From: CAYSWV01 sp964434865
Lineage (GTDB): Bacteria > Cyanobacteriota > Cyanobacteriia > Thermostichales > Thermostichaceae
Assembly (NCBI GenBank): GCA_964434865.1
Contig: CAYSWV010000002.1
Location: 124,001-188,000, forward strand
Direction of reading: 5' to 3'
Length of the DNA stretch: 64,000 bases
Shown here: positions 54,958 to 63,879 of the stretch, in pieces
Layout: every line of letters starts with the position of its first letter
How positions within the stretch are numbered: position 1 is the first letter of the stretch
Notes under the pieces: model-generated
Told to the model about the DNA's origin: nothing
Database searches by the model: none
Seen by the model: only the letters and a program-made list of their open reading frames with translations
Program-made: the position numbers and the translations under genes

Positions 54958-56334
54958 ATGGCGGCACATTTGTTGCTTTGGAGTCTCGTCATGGGTCGCC
55001 CCAGTTTCGACCTGTCAGATCCCCTGATCTTGGCCTCAGAGATCCATCAACCCTCAGAGGATGATCTAGCATCAGACCCATCAGCCCTGTCTACTACGGA
55101 ACTGGTGCAAAGTGCGATGGAAGCCACCACTCAACAAGATTGGGATAGGGCCGTGCAATGGTATCTAGAGGCCCTCGAGCGTGAGCCCAACAATGTCGGG
55201 ATCTATAACAATCTAGGGGTAGTCATGCGTCGTCAGGGGGATTTAGACGGAGCTGTCATGGCCTATCGCCGGGCTTTAGAGTTAGATCCGACTCTGGATA
55301 CGGCAGTTTTAAACTTGATCATTGCACTCCTATCTCAGAGAGACTGGCAAGCTGCTCTAGAGACTCTGGAAGAAGTTGAAGATCGTTTTCCTACCATGGC
55401 TACGTTGAAGTTGTATCGAGGGCTGGCCCATGAAAAATTAGCCCAGTGGCCCCAAGCCCTCACAGCTTATCAAGCTTATAGTCGGCAACAACCGGATGCC
55501 TTGGGTTACTATCGCCTCGCTATTACCTATTGGCAACTGGAAGAAGGATCAAAAGCGGCTGATGCTTTTCGGCGAGCGGCTCAGCTAGATCCAAATGCTG
55601 GGTTTTACTCTTCTGAAGCTGGGCGAGCTCTGGCCAAGCTAGGTGTGACTGAAGAGGCCGCTTTATTTTTAGAACGACTACCACAAGAGTGGCCTGATCC
55701 TGATGATTTTATTGTGTTGGCTAGATTAGCCCATCAACTGGATCAAAGTGAGCGAGCCAGACGTGCTTTAGACCGAGCCTTAACCACCTCTGATGATCCT
55801 ACCTCTCAAGATCCAGCCTGGCTCAATGATGCAGGTGTGGTTAGTGCGGATGAGACTGAGTATGTGGACGCAACACAGTACCTATTAACGGCTGTAGCCC
55901 AGTATGAAACAACCCCTGATCCTGATCCTAAGCTAGGGGCGATTGCCTACAGTAATCTGGCTGACGTGTACTGGTCACAAAAACAGCTAGATTTGGCTCT
56001 GGCGGCGGCTCAAAAGGCTTTAGAACTAGATTCCCAGTCACCTCAAGCTCACAATACGCTGGCTGCCATTTTAGTTAGCTTGGAGTTACCCGCTGAAGCC
56101 ATTGTTCCCTTACAAACTGCAACTGATCTCGATCCGACGTACTGGCAAGCTTATCGAAATTTAGCGATTGCCTATGCCTTACTGGGTGACCAAGACCGAG
56201 CGTTTCAATCCCTACAAGCTGCTATTGCTCAAGCACCTACTTTAGCTATCGTCGATAATTTGAATCAAGAGCTTGTGAAGCTAGAACGTATTGAACCACT
56301 ACAACCATCTACTCCAGCACCAGATTTGAATTGA
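54958..56334 (+). CDS. TPR-repeat protein
   Basis: About 458 residues. After a hydrophobic N-terminus (MAAHLLLWSLVMGRPSF), TPR units run almost to the end, for example AVQWYLEALEREPNNVGIYN, AVMAYRRALELDPTLDTAVL and AAQKALELDSQSPQAHNTLA. The frame extends upstream to an ATG at 54877 inside the kinase gene; GGAGG 11 nt before the ATG at 54958 supports the later start. The gene lies 22 bp after the kinase stop and is probably an envelope scaffold of the same pathway (inference). Confidence 0.82.
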   Translation: MAAHLLLWSLVMGRPSFDLSDPLILASEIHQPSEDDLASDPSALSTTELVQSAMEATTQQDWDRAVQWYLEALEREPNNVGIYNNLGVVMRRQGDLDGAVMAYRRALELDPTLDTAVLNLIIALLSQRDWQAALETLEEVEDRFPTMATLKLYRGLAHEKLAQWPQALTAYQAYSRQQPDALGYYRLAITYWQLEEGSKAADAFRRAAQLDPNAGFYSSEAGRALAKLGVTEEAALFLERLPQEWPDPDDFIVLARLAHQLDQSERARRALDRALTTSDDPTSQDPAWLNDAGVVSADETEYVDATQYLLTAVAQYETTPDPDPKLGAIAYSNLADVYWSQKQLDLALAAAQKALELDSQSPQAHNTLAAILVSLELPAEAIVPLQTATDLDPTYWQAYRNLAIAYALLGDQDRAFQSLQAAIAQAPTLAIVDNLNQELVKLERIEPLQPSTPAPDLN

Positions 56335-56638
56335 TCTAGACAAAGCAGCTTAAGTAGAGAGATCTACAGTAATCTACAGTCTAGATTACATGACTAATGG
56401 CTTTTACCTGCAGATTCTTAGTCCCAAGGTCGACAAACATTAGCAGAGTGAAGTGAAAATTGGAGTTGCACAAGGATATGGCCTTCCTAAACTTGGTTAA
56501 GTCAATTCACCTAAACATAATTGGGATATATGTCCTATTCGATTTAGGAAGATTGATTCAGGTGCAGATCAGTTCAAATTTCATAGGATAAAAGTGTTCC
56601 AGATTAAGGAACCCATTAGTGACTATCGGAGCATCCTG
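56335..56638. other. Intergenic before the Spy-like gene
   Basis: About 304 bp. It contains a 10-bp unit duplicated at 56362-56380 (ATCTACAGTA followed by ATCTACAGT), and the sequence is otherwise AT-rich. No coding frame recognised besides the upstream GTG extension of the next gene, which I reject. Confidence 0.4.
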
Positions 56639-57064
56639 ATGCAAATTCAATTCAATCGAAAACAAATCGTCAGTACCTTGTTAATCGGAACTATGACCTT
56701 GGGGATTGGGAGTTTAACTATTCAGCCTGTTAGAGCCCAACTGAGGAGTAGCTTTCGTGAAACGGCCAGAGAACTTAACTTAAGCCGATCCCAGATGCGA
56801 GAAATTGCTGGTATCATGCAAGATTTTAGCTATGAAATCCAAGAGATCCTTACCCCTGAGCAGTTCGAGTTACTACAACTTGCACGGAAGCAGCAGACTC
56901 CAACTCAGGACCCTCAGGACCTACAGGAAGCCTTAAATTTGACTGAAACCCAGTCAGCCCAACTAGCCATAGCACGAGAAGAAATGGTTGTGGAGCTTCA
57001 AGATGTTCTGAATCCTGATCAAGTTGACAAAATCATGGACATGACTGCTTTCAATCAGCTCTAA
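56639..57064 (+). CDS. Small exported Spy/CpxP-like protein
   Basis: About 141 residues. A signal peptide (IVSTLLIGTMTLGIGSLTIQPVRA) is followed by helical segments with two LTPEQ-like motifs (EILTPEQFELLQLAR and VLNPDQVDKIMDM), typical of Spy/CpxP or LTXXQ periplasmic proteins. These act as chaperones or stress sensors. The frame opens at a GTG at 56594, but GGAG 7 nt before the ATG at 56639 decides the start. It precedes the MacAB-type genes on the same strand, with 149 bp between them. Confidence 0.75.
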   Translation: MQIQFNRKQIVSTLLIGTMTLGIGSLTIQPVRAQLRSSFRETARELNLSRSQMREIAGIMQDFSYEIQEILTPEQFELLQLARKQQTPTQDPQDLQEALNLTETQSAQLAIAREEMVVELQDVLNPDQVDKIMDMTAFNQL

Positions 57065-57119
57065 ACATTCTGGCAGTTCTAAAAATACTAGACGGTTCTG
57101 AATACAACTGACACCCAAG

Positions 57120-57157
57120 GACTCCTCTTAATCTGATTTAAATGACGGGGAGGAGTC
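57120..57157 (+). terminator. Hairpin after the Spy-like gene
   Basis: GACTCCTC (57120-57127) pairs with GAGGAGTC (57150-57157) across a 22-nt loop. No T-run follows, so it may be a weak terminator or a leader structure. Confidence 0.35.
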
Positions 57158-57213
57158 TCGTCCATTGCTAGCCATGCATTCCATCTGACCTGAATCCAAT
57201 ACTCAGTCTCGCC

Positions 57214-58698
57214 ATGAACAATCAACCTTGTGACCCTAGCACACTAACAATCCCCCTAACATCAAAGAACGGCGTTGCTCAGAAACAGGATGATCTCAAT
57301 AACACAACCAGCCTATCGGGTAATAGCCATCCGCAAGTTAGGCAACCATCATCTGAGACAACAGTACCTACCAGTCATCGTGGGTCTCAGATCGGAGGCA
57401 TACTGACATTTAGCTTGCTGCTACTACTAGGTGGAGGCATAGCTGTGGATCACTTGCCATTGCCAATGACTATTCGTAATCCTAACCAGGCTGAGGTGCT
57501 AGAAGCCTTGACAGTACCTGTAACCCGTGAAACTGTGGCAATTCGAATTGAAGGCAGTGGCACTATCATCTCAAAGGACGCCGTTAACCTTAGCCCTAAG
57601 ACAACAGGTCGCCTAGCCGCTCTCTACGTTCAGCAGGGTGATCGTGTTGTGGCTGGCCAAACCGTGGCTCGCATGGAGGTGGGGAGTTTACTTGCTGAGA
57701 TCCAGCATCGAGAAGCACAACTTGCCCAGGCTGAAGCCGACTACGCTAGGATTCTAGCTGGCAATCGCGAGGAGGATATTCTCCAAGTTGAGGCCCGTTT
57801 AGTGGCAGCTCAATCTCAAGTAGATCTGACGACAACTCGACTGAGGCGATTTGAGGTGTTAGCTCATGAGGGTGCCATTTCCAACAATGATTTGGATCAG
57901 TACGTGAATGAAGCCCAAAGTGCCATAGCCCATTTCAATGAAGTGAAACAACAGCTCAGGGGGATGACTAGTGGCTCACGTCCTGAAGACATTGCCGCCG
58001 CCGCCGCAAATGTGGCCGCTGCTCAAGCCCAACTTAAGGTGATCGAAACAGAACTGGAGGAAGCCAATATCCGTGCTCCCTTTACCGGGACTATTACTCA
58101 AACCTATGCCACTATTGGTGCGATCGTTACACCGACTACAACCGCTTCAGCCACAGCGTCGGCAACCTCCAGTTCAATTTTGGCATTAGCTTCGGGGCTG
58201 GAAGTCGAGGTTAATATTTTAGAAGCCAGCATTGGCCAAATTCAAGTGGGTCAAGTGGTTGAGATTGTGGCAGAAGCCTTTCCCCATCAAGTTTATCAAG
58301 GTCAGGTGCAACGGATTGCCCCAGAAGCCATCATTGAAAATAACGTTACAACATTTCAGGTTGTGGTTGAGCTGTTAACAGGGGCAGATCAACTGCGATC
58401 AGGGATGACAGTCGATGCCACTTTTATCGGTGCACCATTAACGGATGCCCTCATGATCCCTACGGTAGCGATCACAACCCAGGATGGACAGCTAGGCGTA
58501 CAGATCCCAGATAGTGAGGGAAAGGCTCTCTTTCAACCCGTCACTGTTGGTATCACCCAAGCCGGAAAAACTCACATTTTGCAGGGGTTAGAAGCAAATG
58601 ATCGAGTCTTCCTAGAACTCCCTCCCGAACCACGACGGTCAAGTAGACCATTCCTAACAAGCTTAAGGTCTGAACAAGGATACACAGATGGGATTTAA
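57214..58698 (+). CDS. HlyD/MacA-type periplasmic adaptor subunit
   Basis: 494 residues. One transmembrane segment at about 67-85 (GGILTFSLLLLLGGGIAVD). Then a lipoyl-like half (GTIISKDAVNLSPKTTGRLA), a long coiled-coil hairpin (REAQLAQAEADYARI to AAAQAQLKVIETELEE), the second lipoyl half (NIRAPFTGTITQTYATIGAI) and beta-barrel domains. It links an inner-membrane permease to an outer-membrane channel. It overlaps the permease gene by 11 bp. A preceding N-terminal ~60 residues are unrelated and hydrophilic. Confidence 0.9.
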   Translation: MNNQPCDPSTLTIPLTSKNGVAQKQDDLNNTTSLSGNSHPQVRQPSSETTVPTSHRGSQIGGILTFSLLLLLGGGIAVDHLPLPMTIRNPNQAEVLEALTVPVTRETVAIRIEGSGTIISKDAVNLSPKTTGRLAALYVQQGDRVVAGQTVARMEVGSLLAEIQHREAQLAQAEADYARILAGNREEDILQVEARLVAAQSQVDLTTTRLRRFEVLAHEGAISNNDLDQYVNEAQSAIAHFNEVKQQLRGMTSGSRPEDIAAAAANVAAAQAQLKVIETELEEANIRAPFTGTITQTYATIGAIVTPTTTASATASATSSSILALASGLEVEVNILEASIGQIQVGQVVEIVAEAFPHQVYQGQVQRIAPEAIIENNVTTFQVVVELLTGADQLRSGMTVDATFIGAPLTDALMIPTVAITTQDGQLGVQIPDSEGKALFQPVTVGITQAGKTHILQGLEANDRVFLELPPEPRRSSRPFLTSLRSEQGYTDGI

Positions 58699-59917
58699 TG
58701 GTCTCGAGAATGCCAAGATGGCTATCAAAACCCTAGCCGCTAACAAAATGCGAAGTGGTCTTACGATGCTAGGAATTATCATCGGCAACGCTTCTGTCAT
58801 TGCTATGGTGGCGGCAGGACAGGCCACACAAGGATTTGTCACTGCAGAATTTGAAGCTCTAGGTACCAATCTTTTGTTTATTACACCCGGGGATGCCCAA
58901 CGAGGACCGCTGGCTGGCACCATCCAGGCTAATACCCTGACCTTAGCAGATGCTGAAGCCATTGCTCAAGAAGTACTGGCAGTCAGTGCTGTTGCACCTC
59001 AGAAGAATCAACGTTTACGGATCACACAGGGAGCAACAGAAACTCAGGCTAACATTACAGGGACAACCCCAGACTACCTAACAGTTCGTGATATTCGTAT
59101 AGCACAAGGACAATTTTTGGGTCCAATTGATCTTCAAACCAATGCACGCGTGGCAGTTCTGGGTAGTGCAACGGCTCAAACCTTGTTTGGGAATCAAGAC
59201 CCAGTAGGACACAAAATCCGCATCAATAACTTGAGCTTTACCGTCAGTGGCGTTGTGGCAGAGCGGGGGTCCTCATTGGGCCAAAATCAGGATGAGGCTG
59301 TTTACATCCCGATCAATGTGATGGTTAGCCAATTGACAGGGCAAGAGACCGGCAACACTAGCCCTACTGTCCAGATCATTGCCGTTTCTCTAGATCATCT
59401 GGATGCAACCAATGCTGCTGTTTACCAAATCAGAAACTTACTGCGTCTCCGCCATAATATCTTGCAGGGAGATGATGACTTCACGGTGCAAAGTCAACAG
59501 GAATTGCTGGAGACAGCCAACAATATTACAGACATTCTCGTTCAAGTTCTGGGCTACACCGCAGGTATCTCCCTATTGGTAGGGGGAATTGGCATTATGA
59601 ATATCATGTTGGTTTCAGTGACAGAACGTACCGGTGAGATTGGTCTCCGTAAAGCGATTGGGGCGACTGGAGCAGACATTTTAGCTCAGTTCACTATTGA
59701 GGCCGTTATTCTGGCAGTGACAGGCGGCATAATGGGGATAGGTCTGGGAGCAGCTGGGATGGTGCTGCTGGCCTTACTGACTCCCTTGGAAGCTGCTGTT
59801 AGTCTACCCGTCATGATCTTGTCGTTTACCATCTCGGGGGGCATTGGTTTGATTTTCGGCATTGCACCCGCCCAACGAGCAGCCAACCTCGATCCCATTG
59901 TGGCCTTGCGTAGTTGA
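58688..59917 (+). CDS. MacB-type ABC permease
   Basis: 409 residues with four transmembrane segments, one N-terminal (AANKMRSGLTMLGIIIGNAS) and three C-terminal in an FtsX domain (YTAGISLLVGGIGIMNIMLV, then RTGEIGLRKAIGATGADILA). A large periplasmic MacB domain lies between them. It is the permease half only; the ATPase is a separate downstream gene. AGGA 7 nt upstream supports the ATG. It may export a toxic compound, peptide or lipoprotein; the substrate is not predictable. Confidence 0.9.
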   Translation: MGFNGLENAKMAIKTLAANKMRSGLTMLGIIIGNASVIAMVAAGQATQGFVTAEFEALGTNLLFITPGDAQRGPLAGTIQANTLTLADAEAIAQEVLAVSAVAPQKNQRLRITQGATETQANITGTTPDYLTVRDIRIAQGQFLGPIDLQTNARVAVLGSATAQTLFGNQDPVGHKIRINNLSFTVSGVVAERGSSLGQNQDEAVYIPINVMVSQLTGQETGNTSPTVQIIAVSLDHLDATNAAVYQIRNLLRLRHNILQGDDDFTVQSQQELLETANNITDILVQVLGYTAGISLLVGGIGIMNIMLVSVTERTGEIGLRKAIGATGADILAQFTIEAVILAVTGGIMGIGLGAAGMVLLALLTPLEAAVSLPVMILSFTISGGIGLIFGIAPAQRAANLDPIVALRS

Positions 59918-59960
59918 AAAAGCTTAGTGAATACAACCTAGAACTTAAGGAGCATAGTTA

Positions 59961-60680
59961 ATGAGATCTCTAATTCAACTTCAACAGGTATTCAAAACCT
60001 ATGGTGCGGGTGATCTCCAGGTTGAGGCCTTAAAGTCTGTCAATCTGACCATCCATGCAGGAGACTATTGTGCCATTATGGGACCTTCTGGATCGGGAAA
60101 ATCGACCATGATGAATATTATTGGTTGTCTCGATCGCCCAACACAAGGACACTATTGGTTAGATGGGGTCGAGATTGAAAAGTCAAATGCTAAGCAATTA
60201 GCTAGCATTCGCAATCAAAAAATTGGCTTCATTTTTCAACAGTTTCATTTACTTCCCCAACTCACAGCGCTGGAAAATGTAATTTTGCCCATGATCTATG
60301 CTGGGGTACCCACTGGTGAGCGAGAGTCTCGTGCAATTAGGGCTCTGCACTGGGTTGGGCTAGCCGCAAAATTAGCCAATCGACCTAATCAACTCTCTGG
60401 TGGACAACAGCAGCGAGTGGCCATTGCACGGGCGATCGTTAACCAGCCCAAATTACTTCTGGCAGATGAGCCAACGGGTGCCCTCGATTCTCACACCACT
60501 AGGGAAGTCATGGATATCTTCCAGCAACTCAACGATACCGGAATGACGATCGTGATGGTGACTCATGAAGCCGATGTTGCCAGACTAAGCCAGCGAGTCG
60601 TGTACTTCCGTGATGGAGCCATCCTCCACGATTGCCTCTCTCCTGAAAACCTACAGCGGGAAACGGCACTTGTCCTCTAA
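59961..60680 (+). CDS. MacB/LolD-type ABC ATPase
   Basis: 239 residues. Walker A is GPSGSGKSTMMNIIG, the Q-loop IGFIFQQFHLLPQLT, the signature LSGGQQQRVAIARAI, Walker B LLLADEPTGALD and the switch TIVMVTHEADVA. These are typical of the MacB/LolD group and match the adjacent permease. AAGGAG 9 nt before the ATG. Third gene of the efflux operon, followed at 104 bp by the kinase gene. Confidence 0.93.
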   Translation: MRSLIQLQQVFKTYGAGDLQVEALKSVNLTIHAGDYCAIMGPSGSGKSTMMNIIGCLDRPTQGHYWLDGVEIEKSNAKQLASIRNQKIGFIFQQFHLLPQLTALENVILPMIYAGVPTGERESRAIRALHWVGLAAKLANRPNQLSGGQQQRVAIARAIVNQPKLLLADEPTGALDSHTTREVMDIFQQLNDTGMTIVMVTHEADVARLSQRVVYFRDGAILHDCLSPENLQRETALVL

Positions 60681-60784
60681 AGACACGGTGGGAACACCTC
60701 CCCTGGCCTTAAGTTAGAGACAGCAATCCTCGATCTGGTTCCTCAGTTTCGTCAGGATAAAGTGGGGATTATGTAAAGCTGGTC

Positions 60785-62113
60785 GTGAAAAACCTGAGAG
60801 AATTCTTTGAGTTAAGAGTCGACGAAATGATACCGAATCCCCCCTCCTCTTATCGGTTATCCCCAGACCACACCGTTGCCCAACCCTTGCGCTTACTGCT
60901 GTATGTTGAATGGATTTTGCTCAGCATGGGGGCGTTGGCCAGTCTTACAGCAACAGTGCTTCAACAGGTCTTTCAGGTGCCTTGGCCAGAACTGATCTTA
61001 TTTTGTTTGATTGGAATGAAGGGACTCTATCTACCATTGACACAGCTTCGGGCTAAGATTCTCTACACAGCGATCGATCTCAGCCTCTTCAGTATTTTAG
61101 TGGTGCGTTGCCTTCATAATCCACTGATGATGCGGATAGTGCCACTTCTGGGACTAGTGATCATGATCCGAAGCTGCCAAATTTTTCAAACTCAAGGGCG
61201 ATTAGGTGTAGCAGCCTTTGTCTTTAGTCTGCACATCTTTGCCTCCCTGACATTGGGGCAAACCGGTATTAATCAAAATCTGTTAACCCAGCTTGGATCG
61301 ACACCTGAATCCTGGCAGATGAATGTGTTTCAAACTAATGTCATTATTCTCTTTGCTCTGGGGTTACTCTTTGTCTTTTTATTAGTAGATGCCTTACTAA
61401 GTATTCACAACAATCAACAGAAGCTGGCGATCGCCCATGCTCAGTTGCAACACTATGCGCTTCAAGTTGAAGGTCAAGCAGCATTACAAGAACGGAATCG
61501 CATTGCCCGTGAGATCCATGACTCGCTCGGCCATGCCTTGACTGCTCAAACGATCTTGCTGGAAAATGCCCTTTTATTTTGGGCCCAAGATACTGAACAG
61601 GCAAAATCTTATCTCCTTAAAGCTAGAGATTCCTCCTATCAGGCCCTTAAAGATGTTTCACGAGCTGTAGCGGCTCTACGCGACTCCCCTCAACTTGATC
61701 AATCTCTGCAGGCGGCAATTACCGAATTGGTTCATCAAGTCTGTCAAGCTACCCTAATGACGCATGTGTGTGAGATCACGATCACCACGCCACTGTCCCA
61801 TGAGATCAGCTTGGCCGCTTACCGAATTGTGCAAGAAGCACTCACTAATGCGGTGAAACATAGTCAAGCTACTCAGCTATCTGTGCAACTGTCCACACCG
61901 CTATCCGCCAAACCGCAGCACCTCTATGTGCAAGTGCTGGACAATGGTAAAGGGTTTGACCCTAGCAAAAACACAACAGGATTTGGCTTACGAGGAATGA
62001 AAGAACGAGCCATTGCCCTGGGTGGATCCTTTCAAATCTGGAGTTCGCCAGGAGCTGGCTGTCGCATTACGGTGACTTTGCCCCTATCCAAACCGCTAGG
62101 GTATTCTGCTTAG
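60785..62113 (+). CDS. NarL-family sensor histidine kinase
   Basis: 442 residues. Five to six transmembrane segments fill residues 35-205. HisKA_3 has the phosphorylated His245 in AREIHDSLGHALTAQTI. The HATPase domain has RIVQEALTNAVKHSQA, VLDNGKGFDP and GFGLRGMKERAIALGG. The short extracytoplasmic loops suggest intramembrane sensing. The GTG at 60785 is the longest start; an ATG at 60827 (MIPNPPSS) is the alternative. It pairs with the LuxR-type regulator 37 bp downstream and probably controls the adjacent efflux genes. Confidence 0.9.
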   Translation: MKNLREFFELRVDEMIPNPPSSYRLSPDHTVAQPLRLLLYVEWILLSMGALASLTATVLQQVFQVPWPELILFCLIGMKGLYLPLTQLRAKILYTAIDLSLFSILVVRCLHNPLMMRIVPLLGLVIMIRSCQIFQTQGRLGVAAFVFSLHIFASLTLGQTGINQNLLTQLGSTPESWQMNVFQTNVIILFALGLLFVFLLVDALLSIHNNQQKLAIAHAQLQHYALQVEGQAALQERNRIAREIHDSLGHALTAQTILLENALLFWAQDTEQAKSYLLKARDSSYQALKDVSRAVAALRDSPQLDQSLQAAITELVHQVCQATLMTHVCEITITTPLSHEISLAAYRIVQEALTNAVKHSQATQLSVQLSTPLSAKPQHLYVQVLDNGKGFDPSKNTTGFGLRGMKERAIALGGSFQIWSSPGAGCRITVTLPLSKPLGYSA

Positions 62114-62150
62114 CCATTGATTGATCGAGACATCTAGGGAGACCCCTGCT

Positions 62151-62819
62151 ATGATTCGCGTTTTACTAGTGGATGATCAAACCATTATTCGCCAAGGCTT
62201 AGCCAATCTACTGGCCAGTCAACCTGATTTGCAAGTGGTTGGTGATGCTGCCAATGGTCAGCAAGCTATTGATCAAGTTCAGACCCTCTATGGTACCCCC
62301 AATCAACCCGATGTGATTTTGATGGATGTACGGATGCCTGAAGTGGATGGGGTGGCTGCCACCCAACACATCTGTGCTAGCCATCCAGAGATACAAATAT
62401 TAGTCCTAACCACCTTTGATGATACTGACTATGTCCAACAAGCCATGCGTTGGGGGGCCAAAGGCTATCTGCTCAAGCAAACCCCTATTCAAGAGTTAAT
62501 GATTGCCATTCGAGCCGTCTATCAAGGCTATACCCACATGGGACCGGGTCTCTTTGAAAAAACATTAGGATCAGCTCAAATGCCTCCCGTTGCCTCTGTA
62601 CTCCCCCCAAACTTGCGATCGCTGTCTCCACGTGAACAAGAGGTGCTCCAATTGATCATTGCAGGACTCAATAACCGCGAAATCGGAGAAGCACTGTTTA
62701 TCTCTGAACGGACTGTTCGAAACCATATCACTAGTATTTTGAGCCAACTACAATTACGAGATCGGACTCAAGCAGCTTTGTATGCCATTCAATTTTGGCC
62801 TCAGAGTATTCCTAGATGA
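62151..62819 (+). CDS. NarL/LuxR-type response regulator
   Basis: 222 residues. Receiver domain with VLLVDDQTIIR, phospho-Asp59 in DVILMDVRMPEVDG and the Lys in AKGYLLKQTP. The C-terminal LuxR HTH has LSPREQEVLQLIIAGLNNRE and ISERTVRNHITSILSQLQL. The frame opens with a TTG at 62121, but GGGAG 9 nt before the ATG at 62151 decides the start. Cognate partner of the upstream kinase. Confidence 0.93.
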   Translation: MIRVLLVDDQTIIRQGLANLLASQPDLQVVGDAANGQQAIDQVQTLYGTPNQPDVILMDVRMPEVDGVAATQHICASHPEIQILVLTTFDDTDYVQQAMRWGAKGYLLKQTPIQELMIAIRAVYQGYTHMGPGLFEKTLGSAQMPPVASVLPPNLRSLSPREQEVLQLIIAGLNNREIGEALFISERTVRNHITSILSQLQLRDRTQAALYAIQFWPQSIPR

Positions 62820-62914
62820 GCTCATTCCCAACAAGTAGGAGTAAGTCAATCTGCCCTAAGAGTACAATGAGCACAGTGAATACAATATAATCATGCTTTT
62901 ACTCCCACAAGTTT

Positions 62915-63670
62915 ATGACTTCTGATCTAGTCCCCGATCACAGCCCTCGAGAATTGCTCTATGAGGGTAAAGCTAAACGGATCTATCGGACGTCTGATCC
63001 TCACGTTTTATTATGTGACTATAAAGATGATGCCACTGCTTTTAATGCTCAAAAAAAGGGGACGATTGAGCTCAAAGGAGAAGTGAACTGCACAGTAGCT
63101 TCGCATATATTTAGACATTTGCAAGATCAGGGCATTCCGACGCATTTTATCGATCAGTCTAGCCCCAGACAAATGTTAGTCAAAGCTGTTCAAATTATAT
63201 TGATTGAAGTCGTGGTTCGTAATCGAGCTGCCGGAAGCTTGTGTAAGCGGCTAGGCCTAGAAAAAGGTCGTCTGATTCATCCGCCCTTGGTGGAATTCTT
63301 CTACAAAAACGATGCTCTAGGTGACCCTTTAATTACAACTGATCATATCCAGTTACTGCAATTGGCTCTCCCGAATCAAGTTGAACATCTGCGATCGATG
63401 GCGTTATTAATTAATCAATACTTGATCAGCTTTTATCGAGAGTGCCAGCTTGAATTGGTTGACTTCAAATTAGAATTTGGTATTGATCAGGATGGGACAA
63501 TCGTATTAGCCGATGAGATCAGCCCCGACACCTGTCGACTGTGGGATGTATCTGGGATAACACCACGAGTGCTGGATAAAGATTTATTTAGATTTGATCT
63601 AGGCGATCCAGCTGCTGGCTACCAAGAAGTCTTACAGCGGGTCTTAAGTCGAGTCACCCTATCGAGTTGA
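62915..63670 (+). CDS. purC: SAICAR synthetase
   Basis: 251 residues, the usual length. It condenses CAIR with Asp in purine synthesis. Motifs are LLYEGKAKRIYRTSDP, YKDDATAFNAQKKG, VRNRAAGSLCKRLGLEKG, LVDFKLEFGIDQDG, LADEISPDTCRLWD and the nucleotide region around LDKDLFRFD. It is probably monocistronic. A 12-bp tandem duplication begins at its 3' end. Confidence 0.95.
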   Translation: MTSDLVPDHSPRELLYEGKAKRIYRTSDPHVLLCDYKDDATAFNAQKKGTIELKGEVNCTVASHIFRHLQDQGIPTHFIDQSSPRQMLVKAVQIILIEVVVRNRAAGSLCKRLGLEKGRLIHPPLVEFFYKNDALGDPLITTDHIQLLQLALPNQVEHLRSMALLINQYLISFYRECQLELVDFKLEFGIDQDGTIVLADEISPDTCRLWDVSGITPRVLDKDLFRFDLGDPAAGYQEVLQRVLSRVTLSS

Positions 63671-63695
63671 TAGGCGAGTTGATAGGCGAGTTGAT
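63663..63695. repeat. 12-bp tandem repeat at the 3' end of purC
   Basis: CGAGTTGATAGG occurs at 63663-63674 and 63675-63686 and partly at 63687-63695. The first copy overlaps the purC stop codon, so the duplication extends from the gene's end. Confidence 0.85.
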
Positions 63696-63879
63696 GGGAT
63701 CTGTTGTTAGGAACCCCCTTCAAGATCACGAAGAAACCTCAAACCCATGAACTGGATCACTTAAAGTCTGCACAGACTCATCTAGGTCTAAGTTAGCTCT
63801 CATCTAGGTCTAAGTCAGTATGTACGGCGATAGCGGTAAGCGGTAAGATGGGCATGTCCTATTGAGCTGAGACCCGACC

